DNA from: Treponema sp.
Lineage (GTDB): Bacteria; Spirochaetota; Spirochaetia; Treponematales; Breznakiellaceae
Reading direction: 5' to 3'
DNA length: 28,553 nt
Assembly: GCA_031268245.1 (NCBI GenBank)
Contig: JAIRXN010000152.1
Coordinates: 1 to 28,553, forward strand
This document shows positions 7,607 to 15,428 of this stretch, piece after piece. The notes beneath the pieces are model-generated. The model was given only the letters and a program-made list of their open reading frames with translations, did no database searches and had not been told where the DNA came from. Position numbers and translations under genes: made by a program. Every line of letters starts with the position of its first letter. Position 1 is the stretch's first letter.

Positions 7607-8980
7607 GTGCAGCTACAGCGCCCAGCCCTTAGTCAGGAACAGCGGTTAGTCTTGGCACAGCAGCAAATCCAGTCGGTGGAGCTTATGGCCCTGCCCATTG
7701 TGGAGTTGCGGGAAAAAATCGAAGAGATGCTGGAGCAGAACCCTGCCCTGGAGGTGCTGGAAGACCCTGCAGTGCTCTCTTTGGATGCCGCGGCGGGGCC
7801 CCGGAAGGAAGAAGACGCCTGGTTTGAAACCAGTTCCGATCCCGGTTTTGTACAGCGGGGAAGCGGCCCGGCTGAATCGGATGAGCATCATAACTTTATC
7901 GAAGGAGTTTTGAGCCGGGAAGAGACTCTTCAGGAGCATCTGCTCAGGCAGCTCCAACTGCAGCCCATAGACGAGGATCTTCGCCGTATCTGCGAAGGGC
8001 TTATCCGCAATCTGGATGATGACGGTTTCCACAAGCAGCCCCCCGAGTCGATTTTTGAACAGGAGGCTCCGCCCGGTTGGCCCCGGAGGCTGCCTGAAGC
8101 CCTTAGGTTCGTGCAGGCTCTGGAACCGGAAGGTTCCTGTACCTCAGGCTACCTGGAATCCCTTAAAGTGCAGATATCCCAGCTTCCCGCCGCGCCGTCC
8201 TGTATGATGTCCGCGGCGGATCACCTCGATCTGCTTGAGAGGGGCAAGTTTGTCGAACTTGCAAAGATGCTGGGAGCCCCGGTAGAAGAAGTTGAACGCT
8301 GCTACGAACTGATCAGGGAACTTTCCCCCTTTCCGGGAAGACAGTATGCCGCCGCCGAAGTACGCTATGTAGTTCCCGATGTACAGGTAATCCGCAAGGA
8401 GGGTGAGTTTGTGATCATCCTCAACGATGAAGAGATCCCCGTACTCGGCCTCTCGCCTTTTTTTATGAAGCTGAATGATGAAAAAAGCGCCGGTATGGAA
8501 GCCAGGGATTTTGTCAGGGAGAATCTCAAAGAAGCCCGCTGGTTTATCTCTTCCATCAACCGCCGCAACCATACCCTGCTCAGGGTAAGCCGGGCCATCG
8601 TGGAATTTCAGAGGTCTTTTTTTTCCTCAGGCCCCAAGTACCTTTCCCCCCTCACTCTCAAGGACATTGCCGAAGAGCTGGGCCTCAACGAGTCTACTAT
8701 TTCCAGGGCGGCCAACGGCAAGTATATGCAGACCGATTGGGGGATCTTTGAACTGCGCTATTTCTTTACCAATTCCATAAGCGGGATGGGTTCCTCCGGT
8801 TCGCAGTATTCCAAGGGGGGAGTAAAGGAGCTTATCAGGGAAATTTTATCGCAGGGCCGGCGGGGAAGTTCCGATCAGGAGATTGCGGGGATTCTGGCAA
8901 AACGGGGAATAAGCCTGGCCCGCAGAACCGTTGCCAAATACCGGAAGGAACTGGGACTTGAGTCTTCCTACCGGAGATAG
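7607..8980 (+). CDS. rpoN: RNA polymerase sigma-54 factor
   Basis: 457-residue sigma-54, which directs RNA polymerase to -24/-12 promoters and needs an AAA+ activator. Region I is the glutamine-rich N-terminus (LSQEQRLVLAQQQIQSVELMALP) that interacts with activators, followed by the acidic region II and the core-binding domain. The C-terminal domain has the helix-turn-helix (LTLKDIAEELGLNESTISRAANGKYMQTDWGIFELRYFF) and ends with the diagnostic RpoN box ARRTVAKYRKEL about 13 residues from the end. Length is normal. GTG at 7607 is chosen as start because it has GGAG 9 nt upstream and gives the expected region I. hpf follows 86 nt downstream, the common rpoN-hpf arrangement. The targets and activators are not in the window. 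Confidence 0.97.
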   Translation: MQLQRPALSQEQRLVLAQQQIQSVELMALPIVELREKIEEMLEQNPALEVLEDPAVLSLDAAAGPRKEEDAWFETSSDPGFVQRGSGPAESDEHHNFIEGVLSREETLQEHLLRQLQLQPIDEDLRRICEGLIRNLDDDGFHKQPPESIFEQEAPPGWPRRLPEALRFVQALEPEGSCTSGYLESLKVQISQLPAAPSCMMSAADHLDLLERGKFVELAKMLGAPVEEVERCYELIRELSPFPGRQYAAAEVRYVVPDVQVIRKEGEFVIILNDEEIPVLGLSPFFMKLNDEKSAGMEARDFVRENLKEARWFISSINRRNHTLLRVSRAIVEFQRSFFSSGPKYLSPLTLKDIAEELGLNESTISRAANGKYMQTDWGIFELRYFFTNSISGMGSSGSQYSKGGVKELIREILSQGRRGSSDQEIAGILAKRGISLARRTVAKYRKELGLESSYRR

Positions 8981-8995
8981 TTTCGGATCTTAGGG

Positions 8996-9023
8996 AAGCG
9001 CTGATTTATTCGAATGCGAATAA
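8996..9023 (+). repeat. 3' element A, copy 1 (after rpoN)
   Basis: Core AAGCGCTGATTTATTCG (8996-9012), 15 nt after the rpoN stop, running into a 7-bp inverted repeat TTATTCG/CGAATAA (9006-9012 and 9017-9023) with a 4-nt loop. Copies occur after uvrC and after the second receiver gene, in the same orientation relative to the gene. Confidence 0.7.
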
Positions 9024-9066
9024 TAGGTCTGCCGTATGACAGACTAAAAAATACAAGGAGGCGTTT

Positions 9067-9357
9067 ATGAACATTGACGTCAAATCGGTACATTTCAATT
9101 TGAAGGATGATGGACGGGAGTATATCGATAAAAAGATTGCCCGGATTCATAACGCGGAAAACATGATTATAGACCTTTTGATCACAATTACCAAGGATAA
9201 GGACTTCGAAGCCGAGGCAACCGTAAATTTCCGCTGGGGCGTATCGATTCATTTAAAGGAACATGACTTCAATCTTAACCCTGCCGTTGATAAAATGATG
9301 GACAAACTTGAACAGAAGATAACCAAAGAAAAAGAAAAAGTAAAAGAGAAACGTTAA
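9067..9357 (+). CDS. hpf: Ribosome hibernation promoting factor, short type
   Basis: 96-residue HPF/RaiA-family protein that binds the 30S subunit decoding region and helps form inactive ribosomes in stationary phase. It begins MNIDVKSVHFNLKDDGREYIDKKIARI, giving the first strand and helix of the beta-alpha-beta-beta-beta-alpha fold, and continues with the alternating strands AEATVNFRWGVSIHLKEHDFNL and a C-terminal helix plus a lysine-rich tail (KITKEKEKVKEKR), which fits binding to rRNA. It lacks the extra C-terminal dimerisation domain of long HPF. AAGGAGG lies 5 nt before ATG 9067. It follows rpoN as in many bacteria and has an intrinsic terminator downstream. Confidence 0.92.
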   Translation: MNIDVKSVHFNLKDDGREYIDKKIARIHNAENMIIDLLITITKDKDFEAEATVNFRWGVSIHLKEHDFNLNPAVDKMMDKLEQKITKEKEKVKEKR

Positions 9358-9393
9358 TAGACTTGTTCAATGAATAGAGTTGTTGAACAAGTC
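9358..9393. repeat. Palindromic element B, copy 1
   Basis: Hairpin with perfect 11-bp arms GACTTGTTCAA (9360-9370) and TTGAACAAGTC (9383-9393), beginning right after the hpf stop codon. The same arms with minor changes form the hairpin at 21115-21154. Likely an interspersed palindromic repeat acting as an mRNA 3' structure. Confidence 0.7.
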
Positions 9394-9406
9394 CGATATA
9401 GAGAGT

Positions 9407-9440
9407 GGGGATGAAGGGCGGACTTCACCCCCGCGTTTTT
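9407..9440 (+). terminator. Intrinsic terminator after hpf
   Basis: Stem GGGGATGAAG (9407-9416) with CTTCACCCC (9423-9431), one bulged A, loop GGCGGA, followed by CGCG and a run of six T (9435-9440). The T-run overlaps the final codons of the convergent ABC exporter gene. Confidence 0.65.
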
Positions 9441-11152
9441 TACCCGATGCCGTTTTCGTCCAGTGTCAGTACCCGGTCCGCGAGGCGAAGCGTTGAAAGT
9501 CTGTGGGCAATGACAATGGTTGTACGGTTTACCGAAAGATCCCGCAGGCCCTCCTGTATTGCGCGCTCGGTTTCAATGTCAAGAGCGCTGGTGGCTTCAT
9601 CAAAGATCAGTATGGGCGGGTTCTTCAGGAATACCCTGGCGATGCATAAGCGCTGCTTCTGGCCTCCCGAGAGCCGTGCCCCCCTGACGCCCAGATCCGT
9701 GTCGTAGCCCCGCTTAAGAGAGGTGATAAATCCGTGGGCGCGGGCCCTTTCCGCAGCCGCTGTAATTTCTTCCGCCGAAGCGCCGGGTTTGCCGTAGGCT
9801 ATGTTTTCCCTTACCGTTCCGGAAAATATGTAGCAATCCTGTTGAACAACTCCGATGCGCCTCCTTAAATCTTCAATGTCAACAGTTTTTATGTCGATAC
9901 CGTCAATCGTGATCTTTCCGGCGGAAGCCTCGTAGAAACGCGGGATGAGGGAGCAGAGGGTGGTTTTGCCTATGCCGGATGCCCCTGTAAGGGCCGCGTA
10001 TTCACCGCTTTTTATGACAAAGGAAATGTTTTTGAACACATGTTCCTCCTCTCCGCCGTAGCTAAAGGAAACACCGCGGAATTCTATTTCCCCTCTAATC
10101 TTTTCCGGCATCCCTGTCTCTTCCGCGGTAGAATATCTGTCGGCAGAAACGCTGACTTTTTCTCTTTCGGCGCCGGTCTCCAGAATATCGGCCAGACGAT
10201 TGAAACCTGCAAGGCCGTCCTGATACTGGGACATGATCCTGGAAAATTGCGGTATGGGAGAAGTAAGATAGCCAATGTAGAGAAGGAAGGAAAGCAGATC
10301 CGGTGCGGCAAGTTTTTGACCGGAAAGCATGAGAGCCCCGAAGAATACCGCAGAAACGGTGACGAGTTGTGCAAGGAAGGAGGTGAGTACCGTAAAATAC
10401 CATGATTCGTGTCTGTAGATAGACGAGCGGCTCCGGTAGTATTCCTCATTCACCATGCGGAATTTCCGTATTTCCAGTTCTTCGTTTCCGAAGGATTTTA
10501 CGGTTCTGATTCCGCCGATGCTGTCCTCGATCCGGGAATTCACTTCTCCGATTCTTTCATAATTTTTACGGTAGGCCCTGTTCAGCTTGCCCGCAAAGAA
10601 CAGTGAATAGATCGCCATTACCGGAAGGAAGATGCAGCTTGCCAGCGCCAGTCTTGCATTGATATGGAACAGTATCACAAGCGCCCCGATGAAACTTGCA
10701 AAGTAGATGACAAGATCCTCCGGGCCGTGGTGGCAGAGTTCCGCCAGGTTGAGAAGATCGTTGGTGATACGGGAGATGACTTCTCCGGTTTTTTCCCGGT
10801 CAAAGAAACTGAAGGGGAGCCTCTGGTAGTGGGCAAAGAGATCGTTGCGCATATCCCTTTCCATCCGGGCTCCCATTACGTGGCCCATCTGATCCTGAAA
10901 CAGGGAACAGACACTTTGTACGATGATGAGACCAAGCATGGCAAGGCCGTAATGTACGGCGATCCCCGTAATACCCGGTATGCCTGAAACCGCATGGGCC
11001 ATTACATCCCTGGTGAGCGCCCTTATACAGAGCGGCAGGATGAGGGCTGACGCGGAGGCCGCAACGGAACAGAACATGACCATGCAAAAGAGAAAACGGT
11101 AGGGTTTATAATAGGAAAAGAATTGTGCGATACGCTTTTTTGAAGAAGACAT
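9440..11152 (-). CDS. ABC exporter half-transporter (MsbA/BmrA-type, permease fused to ATPase)
   Basis: 570-residue half-transporter acting in the inner membrane as a dimer. Residues about 15-310 form a type-1 exporter membrane domain with six predicted segments (for example FLFCMVMFCSVAASASALILPL, LVIYFASFIGALVILF and LTSFLAQLVTVSAVFFGALML). The nucleotide-binding domain shows Walker A GASGIGKTT at residues 390-398, Q-loop VVQQDCYIF, signature LSGGQ at 494-498, Walker B ILIFDEATSALD and the H-loop IAHRLS. ATG 11152 is chosen because AGAGG stands 7-8 nt upstream; an upstream in-frame GTG (11194) lies inside a hairpin of the leader. The gene is preceded by a 17-codon leader ORF under a good promoter. 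Substrate unknown; lipid or multidrug export are both possible. Confidence 0.93.
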   Translation of the reverse strand: MSSSKKRIAQFFSYYKPYRFLFCMVMFCSVAASASALILPLCIRALTRDVMAHAVSGIPGITGIAVHYGLAMLGLIIVQSVCSLFQDQMGHVMGARMERDMRNDLFAHYQRLPFSFFDREKTGEVISRITNDLLNLAELCHHGPEDLVIYFASFIGALVILFHINARLALASCIFLPVMAIYSLFFAGKLNRAYRKNYERIGEVNSRIEDSIGGIRTVKSFGNEELEIRKFRMVNEEYYRSRSSIYRHESWYFTVLTSFLAQLVTVSAVFFGALMLSGQKLAAPDLLSFLLYIGYLTSPIPQFSRIMSQYQDGLAGFNRLADILETGAEREKVSVSADRYSTAEETGMPEKIRGEIEFRGVSFSYGGEEEHVFKNISFVIKSGEYAALTGASGIGKTTLCSLIPRFYEASAGKITIDGIDIKTVDIEDLRRRIGVVQQDCYIFSGTVRENIAYGKPGASAEEITAAAERARAHGFITSLKRGYDTDLGVRGARLSGGQKQRLCIARVFLKNPPILIFDEATSALDIETERAIQEGLRDLSVNRTTIVIAHRLSTLRLADRVLTLDENGIG

Positions 11153-11168
11153 AGATAACCTCTTGAAT

Positions 11169-11232
11169 GTGTGGTTTTTGAGACAGACATCCACACCGGC
11201 AATCTATGACTATTTCCCCGGAAGACCGGGAA
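11169..11232 (-). promoter_or_regulatory. Two leader hairpins between leader ORF and ABC exporter
   Basis: The leader mRNA between the small ORF and the exporter start contains stem CCCGG/CCGGG (11217-11221 with 11226-11230, 4-nt loop) and stem GTGTGG/CCACAC (11169-11174 with 11191-11196). Neither has a T-run. They could take part in ribosome-linked control of the exporter; this is inference. Confidence 0.4.
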
Positions 11233-11246
11233 GAACGTTTTAAGGA

Positions 11247-11300
11247 TTAGGCCCGGGAGATGTCCTTTGCCTGGTATTTAATAGATGAATATGCTTTCAT
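11247..11300 (-). CDS. 17-codon putative leader peptide of the ABC exporter
   Basis: Small ORF encoding MKAYSSIKYQAKDISRA. It has one of the best ribosome-binding sites in the window (AAGGAAGGAG, 7 nt from ATG 11300) and lies about 20 nt downstream of a clear -10 box, so it should be the first thing translated on the exporter mRNA. It stops about 95 nt before the exporter start, and the gap contains two hairpins. This layout resembles ribosome-monitoring leader peptides of some multidrug ABC exporters (for example BmrB ahead of BmrCD in Bacillus). Too short to judge by composition; the function is inferred from position only. Confidence 0.5.
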   Translation of the reverse strand: MKAYSSIKYQAKDISRA

Positions 11301-11322
11301 GTAATGTCTCCTTCCTTAGGAT

Positions 11323-11351
11323 AGTATAGTCCGGCTTTTCAGATTTTGCAA
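11323..11351 (-). promoter_or_regulatory. Promoter of leader ORF and ABC exporter
   Basis: Minus-strand -35 TTGCAA (11351-11346), 17-nt spacer, -10 TATACT (11328-11323). It is back to back with the promoter of the response regulator, whose -35 begins at 11361. Confidence 0.65.
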
Positions 11352-11360
11352 GCAGATCAT

Positions 11361-11389
11361 TTGACACTATTCCGAATCGTTATTATTAT
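11361..11389 (+). promoter_or_regulatory. Promoter of first response regulator (leaderless type)
   Basis: -35 TTGACA at 11361-11366, 17-nt spacer, -10 TATTAT at 11384-11389. The ATG at 11397 starts 7 nt after the -10, where transcription would be expected to begin. Confidence 0.7.
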
Positions 11390-11396
11390 AGTATAT

Positions 11397-11792
11397 ATGG
11401 GTAGTAAAGTCATACTTGCTATTGATGATAATCCTGCCATTTTGGCGGTGATAAGGTCGATCCTTAAGGATCAATATGATGTATTAATCTCCAAATCCGC
11501 TCCAATGGCTATGAATATCCTGAAAACAGAAAAGGCGGATCTGATCCTGCTTGACATTGAGATGCCCGGCATGTCCGGTTTTGAATTCCTTCACGAGATC
11601 AGAAAAAATCCCAGATGCATGAAGATTCCGGTGCTCATTGTGTCGAGTCATGCGGGGGACGAGTTTAGAAAACACGCCGAATTATGCGGCGCCGAGGGCC
11701 TGGTATCCAAGCCCATTGATGCGGAACTGCTGCGCCAAAAAATCAGCAATGCCCTGACCAATCCGGTCAAAAGTATACTGGCAGATCTTTAG
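11397..11792 (+). CDS. Single-domain response regulator (CheY-like receiver), first copy
   Basis: 131-residue stand-alone receiver without an output domain. The phosphorylation site is Asp53 (LILLDIEMPGMSG), the acidic pocket Asp10-Asp11, the switch Ser83 (LIVSSHA, serine in place of the usual threonine) and Lys105 (VSKPID). Such proteins act by binding partners such as kinases, flagellar motors or enzymes; nothing here indicates which. The start is ATG 11397; an upstream TTG would lie inside the promoter. No Shine-Dalgarno is present and the promoter points to a leaderless transcript. It is similar throughout to the receiver at 27983-28369 (shared KSA, DLILLDIEMP, F.FL and KP blocks). The neighbours are an exporter in the opposite direction and convergent uvrC. 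Confidence 0.9.
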   Translation: MGSKVILAIDDNPAILAVIRSILKDQYDVLISKSAPMAMNILKTEKADLILLDIEMPGMSGFEFLHEIRKNPRCMKIPVLIVSSHAGDEFRKHAELCGAEGLVSKPIDAELLRQKISNALTNPVKSILADL

Positions 11793-11802
11793 GAGCCGCG
11801 CA

Positions 11803-11829
11803 CGAATAAAATGCCATGCATTTTATTCG
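11803..11829. repeat. Perfect 12-bp hairpin between convergent genes
   Basis: Arms CGAATAAAATGC (11803-11814) and GCATTTTATTCG (11818-11829) with a 3-nt loop. It lies between the receiver gene and uvrC, which converge, and belongs to the 3' element A after uvrC. Could act as a bidirectional transcription or stability barrier. Confidence 0.6.
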
Positions 11830-11841
11830 CAGTGCTTACGC

Positions 11842-11856
11842 AATAAATCAGCGCTT
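11842..11856 (-). repeat. 3' element A, copy 2 (after uvrC)
   Basis: Minus-strand AAGCGCTGATTTATT, 16 nt downstream of the uvrC stop, followed by the 12-bp hairpin at 11803-11829. Same core, spacing and orientation as copies after rpoN and the second receiver. Confidence 0.7.
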
Positions 11857-11872
11857 CCTTAGGAAGCCCGTC

Positions 11873-13855
11873 TCAACCGGCGGAGTATTCAGGCTTTTCT
11901 TCCGCAGCCAGAACCGCCAGTTCTTCGGCGCTGCCTGAAGAGACAGGTTTCTGCGCTCCTCCCTGCCGGCCCCTGCGTGAAAGGCCTCCGGGGAGTTTTT
12001 CCCTGGCCTTCTCCTGATCTTCAAGGGCCAGTGCTGCCGCGGCCCGTACCGCTTTGGCGGCGCCTGCGCTTATCCTGCAGCGTTCCGCAATGCTCCCTGC
12101 TTCCGCAGCGGCAATGGCAGTAACGCTGCCAAAAGCCTTCATGATTGCGGCGGCCCGCTTTGGCCCGATACCCTCCACCGATTCCAGCACGGGGAAGAAA
12201 AGATCCCCCGAGCGGAGACGCTGGTTAAGCCCTGTGGCAAAACGGTGGGTTTCATCCCGGACATGCTGAAGAATTTTCAGGGCCTCCGAACGGCGGGAAA
12301 GAACAAGCGGTTCCTTTGCGCCGGGAAGCCAGAGTTCCTCTTCCCGTTTGGCAAGGCCGGCAACATCGCTGCCCATGCCCAATTCATCCATCACTCCTTT
12401 GGCGGCGTTTACCTGGCCGATGCCGCCGTCGATAAGTACCAGATCGGGCAGTTCCTTCCCTTCCCGGATAAGCCTGGAATAGCGGCGGTGCACGGCTTCC
12501 CTCATGGCGGCAAAGTCGTCCACAATTCCCACCACGGTACGGAGCTTGAAGTAACGGTAATTCTTCTTGTCGGGAATTCCATCTTTGAATGAGATGAGAG
12601 ATGCTACAGGATGTTTGCCGTCCAGTTGGGCAATATCAAAACCTTCGATTTTTTCAGGCCGGTTTTCAAGCCGCAGCGCCTGTTGAAGTTCATCCAGAGC
12701 GGGCCCCGCCCCCCGTTCCTTCATCCGCCTGCGGAGATCCTCCTCCGCATTTTGATGCGCCATGGCCATTACCGCTTCATGGTGTCTGTCCGCGGGCGGC
12801 AGCAGATCGGGTTCATAGCCGAACTGGTTCTGAAACCAGGAGAGGAGTGAAGACTGCGGACTTAATACGGAAGCCTGAAGATAAATTTTTCCGGGCGGCA
12901 GCCGCGAGGGGTTATAATAGGCGGTAATAAAATTTTCCAGCGATTCATTTTCTTCCGCAGCAGATTTTGTGCGGTATAGATCCCGGCCTGTCATCTTGCC
13001 GCTCCGCAGGGAGAATACCGTAAAGCTGGTAAAGAGCCCCTCCGCGGCCCACGCGATATAGTCTCTGCCTTCAGGGTCGAAGTCTACCACGGAGCTTTCT
13101 CCCCCGGAAAGATCCTCTATGGCGCGGATGGCATTGCGGAGTTGGGCCGCCCGCTCAAATCTGAGTTCTCCTGCGGCCTGCTGCATCTTTTCCTTCAGAT
13201 CGGCAAGCAGCATTTCGGTATCTCCGGTCAGAAGCTGTTCAACCCGTTTTACATGTTCCTGGTACTCTTCCGCAGTAATTCTTCCGCAGCAGGGAGCGAG
13301 ACAGCGGCCAATATGGTAGTACATGCAGGGTTCCTGTCTTTTTTTTAACCCTCCGCCTTTACTCTTCCATGAAGACCGGCATTTGCGCAGGGGGAAAAGC
13401 CGCTCCACAAGATCCAGCATGGTATCCACCGCCTGCACATTGGGGAAGGGGCCGTAGTAGCGGCTGCCGTCTTCCACGATATGCCGGGTTCGGAAGATCC
13501 TGGGGTAATCCTCACTGGTAATGCGGATCACCGGATAACTCTTGCCGTCCTTGAGGTTGATGTTGTAACGCGGGGAGTGCTGTTTGATCAGGGTGTTTTC
13601 CAGCAGCAGGGCTTCGTATTCGGTATTGGTGATGATCGTTTCAATGGTTCTGGCATGGCGGATCAGGGTAGCGGTCTTGATATCTTTTTCACCGGAAAAG
13701 TAGGAAGAGAGCCTGCTGCGCAGAGACCGGGCCTTGCCCACGTAGATGATCTTCCCGTCTTCATCCTTCCAGAGGTAGACTCCGGGACCGGCAGGCGCTT
13801 CCCGGCCTGTCTTTCTGAGCTCATTGAAAACTGAAGGGTGGATCGTTTGAACCAT
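11873..13855 (-). CDS. uvrC: Excinuclease ABC subunit C
   Basis: 660-residue nuclease subunit of the UvrABC nucleotide excision repair system, making the 3' and 5' incisions around a lesion. The N-terminal GIY-YIG nuclease is at about residues 22-55 (GVYLWKDEDGKIIYVGKARSLRSRLSSYF). A cysteine cluster (C..C.YYHIGRCLAPCCG) at about 158-192 matches the Fe-S region of UvrC. A UVR motif for UvrB contact is near 205-240 (FERAAQLRNAIRAIEDL), followed by the RNase H-like domain (IEGFDIAQLDGKHPVASL, LVLIDGGIGQVNAA) and a helix-hairpin-helix near the C-terminus (VEGIGPKRAAAIMKAFGS). A low-complexity tail of about 35 residues ends it. ATG 13855 gives the standard N-terminus. Not linked to uvrA or uvrB here. 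Confidence 0.97.
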   Translation of the reverse strand: MVQTIHPSVFNELRKTGREAPAGPGVYLWKDEDGKIIYVGKARSLRSRLSSYFSGEKDIKTATLIRHARTIETIITNTEYEALLLENTLIKQHSPRYNINLKDGKSYPVIRITSEDYPRIFRTRHIVEDGSRYYGPFPNVQAVDTMLDLVERLFPLRKCRSSWKSKGGGLKKRQEPCMYYHIGRCLAPCCGRITAEEYQEHVKRVEQLLTGDTEMLLADLKEKMQQAAGELRFERAAQLRNAIRAIEDLSGGESSVVDFDPEGRDYIAWAAEGLFTSFTVFSLRSGKMTGRDLYRTKSAAEENESLENFITAYYNPSRLPPGKIYLQASVLSPQSSLLSWFQNQFGYEPDLLPPADRHHEAVMAMAHQNAEEDLRRRMKERGAGPALDELQQALRLENRPEKIEGFDIAQLDGKHPVASLISFKDGIPDKKNYRYFKLRTVVGIVDDFAAMREAVHRRYSRLIREGKELPDLVLIDGGIGQVNAAKGVMDELGMGSDVAGLAKREEELWLPGAKEPLVLSRRSEALKILQHVRDETHRFATGLNQRLRSGDLFFPVLESVEGIGPKRAAAIMKAFGSVTAIAAAEAGSIAERCRISAGAAKAVRAAAALALEDQEKAREKLPGGLSRRGRQGGAQKPVSSGSAEELAVLAAEEKPEYSAG

Positions 13856-13881
13856 AGCTATATCTGTAAAACAAGTATATA

Positions 13882-13909
13882 ATCATAATGGTTATTGAGC
13901 TAGTTCCAA
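13882..13909 (-). promoter_or_regulatory. Probable uvrC promoter
   Basis: Minus-strand -35 TTGGAA (13909-13904), 16-nt spacer, -10 TATGAT (13887-13882). It lies in the divergent 76-nt gap shared with the corrinoid-activator gene; a plus-strand TATAAT at 13878-13883 overlaps it and may serve that gene, but its -35 is weak. Confidence 0.5.
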
Positions 13910-13931
13910 AAGTTTGAGGCGGTATCACGAT

Positions 13932-15407
13932 ATGAAGATAAGATTCCAGGGCGGCAGTCTCACCGGGGAGGCTGCCGCATTCGATGCCCGTGCAGGGGAG
14001 ACTTTGCTTGAAGTCTTCAGACGGGCAGGCGTTTCCATGGATGCCCCCTGCGGCGGACAGGGACGCTGCGGCAAGTGCCGGGTAAAGATTCTCGAAGGCA
14101 GTACAGGCGGAGAAAGTCCCGGAGCCGGCGGCATGGTACGTTCCTGCAGGGCTGTCCCCCTGGGAGATCTGCTCATCGAAATTCCTCCGGCTGCGAGTTT
14201 ACGAAAGAGTTCTGGTCTTTCCCGTTCCGGGAACATCTCCAGGGCGGGAATAGCCCTTGATATTGGTACTACCACCGTTTTCGCGAGGATCATCAACATG
14301 GAAACAGGAGAAGTCCTTGATACGCTTTCCGCGCTGAACGAACAGCGGATCTACGGCGCCGATGTGATGAGCCGTATCGGGACGGCAAGGGAGGGGAGAA
14401 CCGGAGAATTGTATCGCCGCATCAATGGCCAATGCCGTTCTCTGATAGATATTCTCCTCGAAGATCGCGGTCCCGGAAATGCCGCCGAACTTGTGGTAGC
14501 GGCAAACACCACCATGCTCCATCTCTTTACAAATACAGATCCTTCGGCCATGGGGGAGGTACCCTTCAAGCCGGTTTTTCTTGAGGAACGGAAGTTTTCC
14601 GGTACGGAGCTGGATCTTCCCGTGGAAACGGTAAGGCTTCTGCCTTCAATTTCCGCCTTTGTAGGCGCCGATATTGTTTCGGGCATTGTCTTTCTCCAGA
14701 TGTGCGGGAAAGACGAAAGTTCCCTCCTCATAGACATGGGTACCAACGGGGAAATAGCCCTCTTTAACAAAGGCCGCATCTACTGCTGTTCCACGGCGGC
14801 AGGCCCTGCCCTGGAAGGAGCGGGCATCTCCTGCGGCATGGGCAGCATTGACGGGGCAATCAACAGAATCACTGTCAAAGACGGAGAGATGCACATTGAA
14901 ACCATCAATGGGGCGAAAGCTGCCGGCATCTGCGGAGCCGGTCTCATTGATGCGGTGGCTCTCATGCTGGAAAAGGGCGTTATTGATGAAACCGGCGCCT
15001 TTGTTGACGAAGGGCAGGGTGTGTTCCCCATCACGGGAACAATCGGCATAAACGGCGCGGATGTAAGGGCATTCCAGCTTGCCAAGAGTGCAATCATTTC
15101 GGGAATCAAGATCCTCTGTAAAAGCGCCGGCCTTTCCCCGGCAGATGTAAACAGAATCTATGTTGCCGGGGGCTTGGGTTTCCATATAGATCAGGAAAGT
15201 GCATTCAGGACAGGGCTTCTCCCTTCAGAGTTCCGTGACAGGATCACTGTTTCCGGTAACACAAGCCTTGCGGGTGCGGAACGCTGCCTCGTGTCTCCCG
15301 GCTTTATGGATCAATGCAGAAACATTGTCGCCATGAGTGAGGTGATAGAACTCGCCGCAATTCCGGAATTCATGTATGAATTCAGTGAAAACATTTTGTT
15401 TGAGTAA
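13932..15407 (+). CDS. 2Fe-2S / ASKHA-domain corrinoid activation protein (RACo-like)
   Basis: 491-residue protein of the RACo/RamA-like group (DUF4445), which uses ATP to reduce Co(II) corrinoid to Co(I) and so reactivate corrinoid methyltransferase systems. A plant-ferredoxin-type 2Fe-2S site is formed by Cys40, Cys46, Cys49 and Cys72 (DAPCGGQGRCGKCRV...SCRAVPL). The C-terminal part is an ASKHA ATPase-like domain: GIALDIGTTTVFARI, GADIVSGIVFLQM, LLIDMGTNGEIALFNKG, ICGAGLIDAVALML and VNRIYVAGGLGFHID. It is shorter than typical RACo (about 600 residues or more). ATG 13932 is preferred, with AGGCGG 9 nt upstream; a TTG at 13914 is possible. A PocR-AraC regulator follows after 21 nt, and a methyltransferase-like gene lies further along. 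No corrinoid protein is seen in the window. Confidence 0.88.
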   Translation: MKIRFQGGSLTGEAAAFDARAGETLLEVFRRAGVSMDAPCGGQGRCGKCRVKILEGSTGGESPGAGGMVRSCRAVPLGDLLIEIPPAASLRKSSGLSRSGNISRAGIALDIGTTTVFARIINMETGEVLDTLSALNEQRIYGADVMSRIGTAREGRTGELYRRINGQCRSLIDILLEDRGPGNAAELVVAANTTMLHLFTNTDPSAMGEVPFKPVFLEERKFSGTELDLPVETVRLLPSISAFVGADIVSGIVFLQMCGKDESSLLIDMGTNGEIALFNKGRIYCCSTAAGPALEGAGISCGMGSIDGAINRITVKDGEMHIETINGAKAAGICGAGLIDAVALMLEKGVIDETGAFVDEGQGVFPITGTIGINGADVRAFQLAKSAIISGIKILCKSAGLSPADVNRIYVAGGLGFHIDQESAFRTGLLPSEFRDRITVSGNTSLAGAERCLVSPGFMDQCRNIVAMSEVIELAAIPEFMYEFSENILFE

Positions 15408-15428
15408 CTCCAAGGATGTTGTTCCAGC

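Noticed and set aside
9358..9393. Hairpin considered as the intrinsic terminator of hpf
   Set aside because: No T-run follows it. The better terminator is the next hairpin at 9407-9440, with six T; the first is kept as a repeat element.
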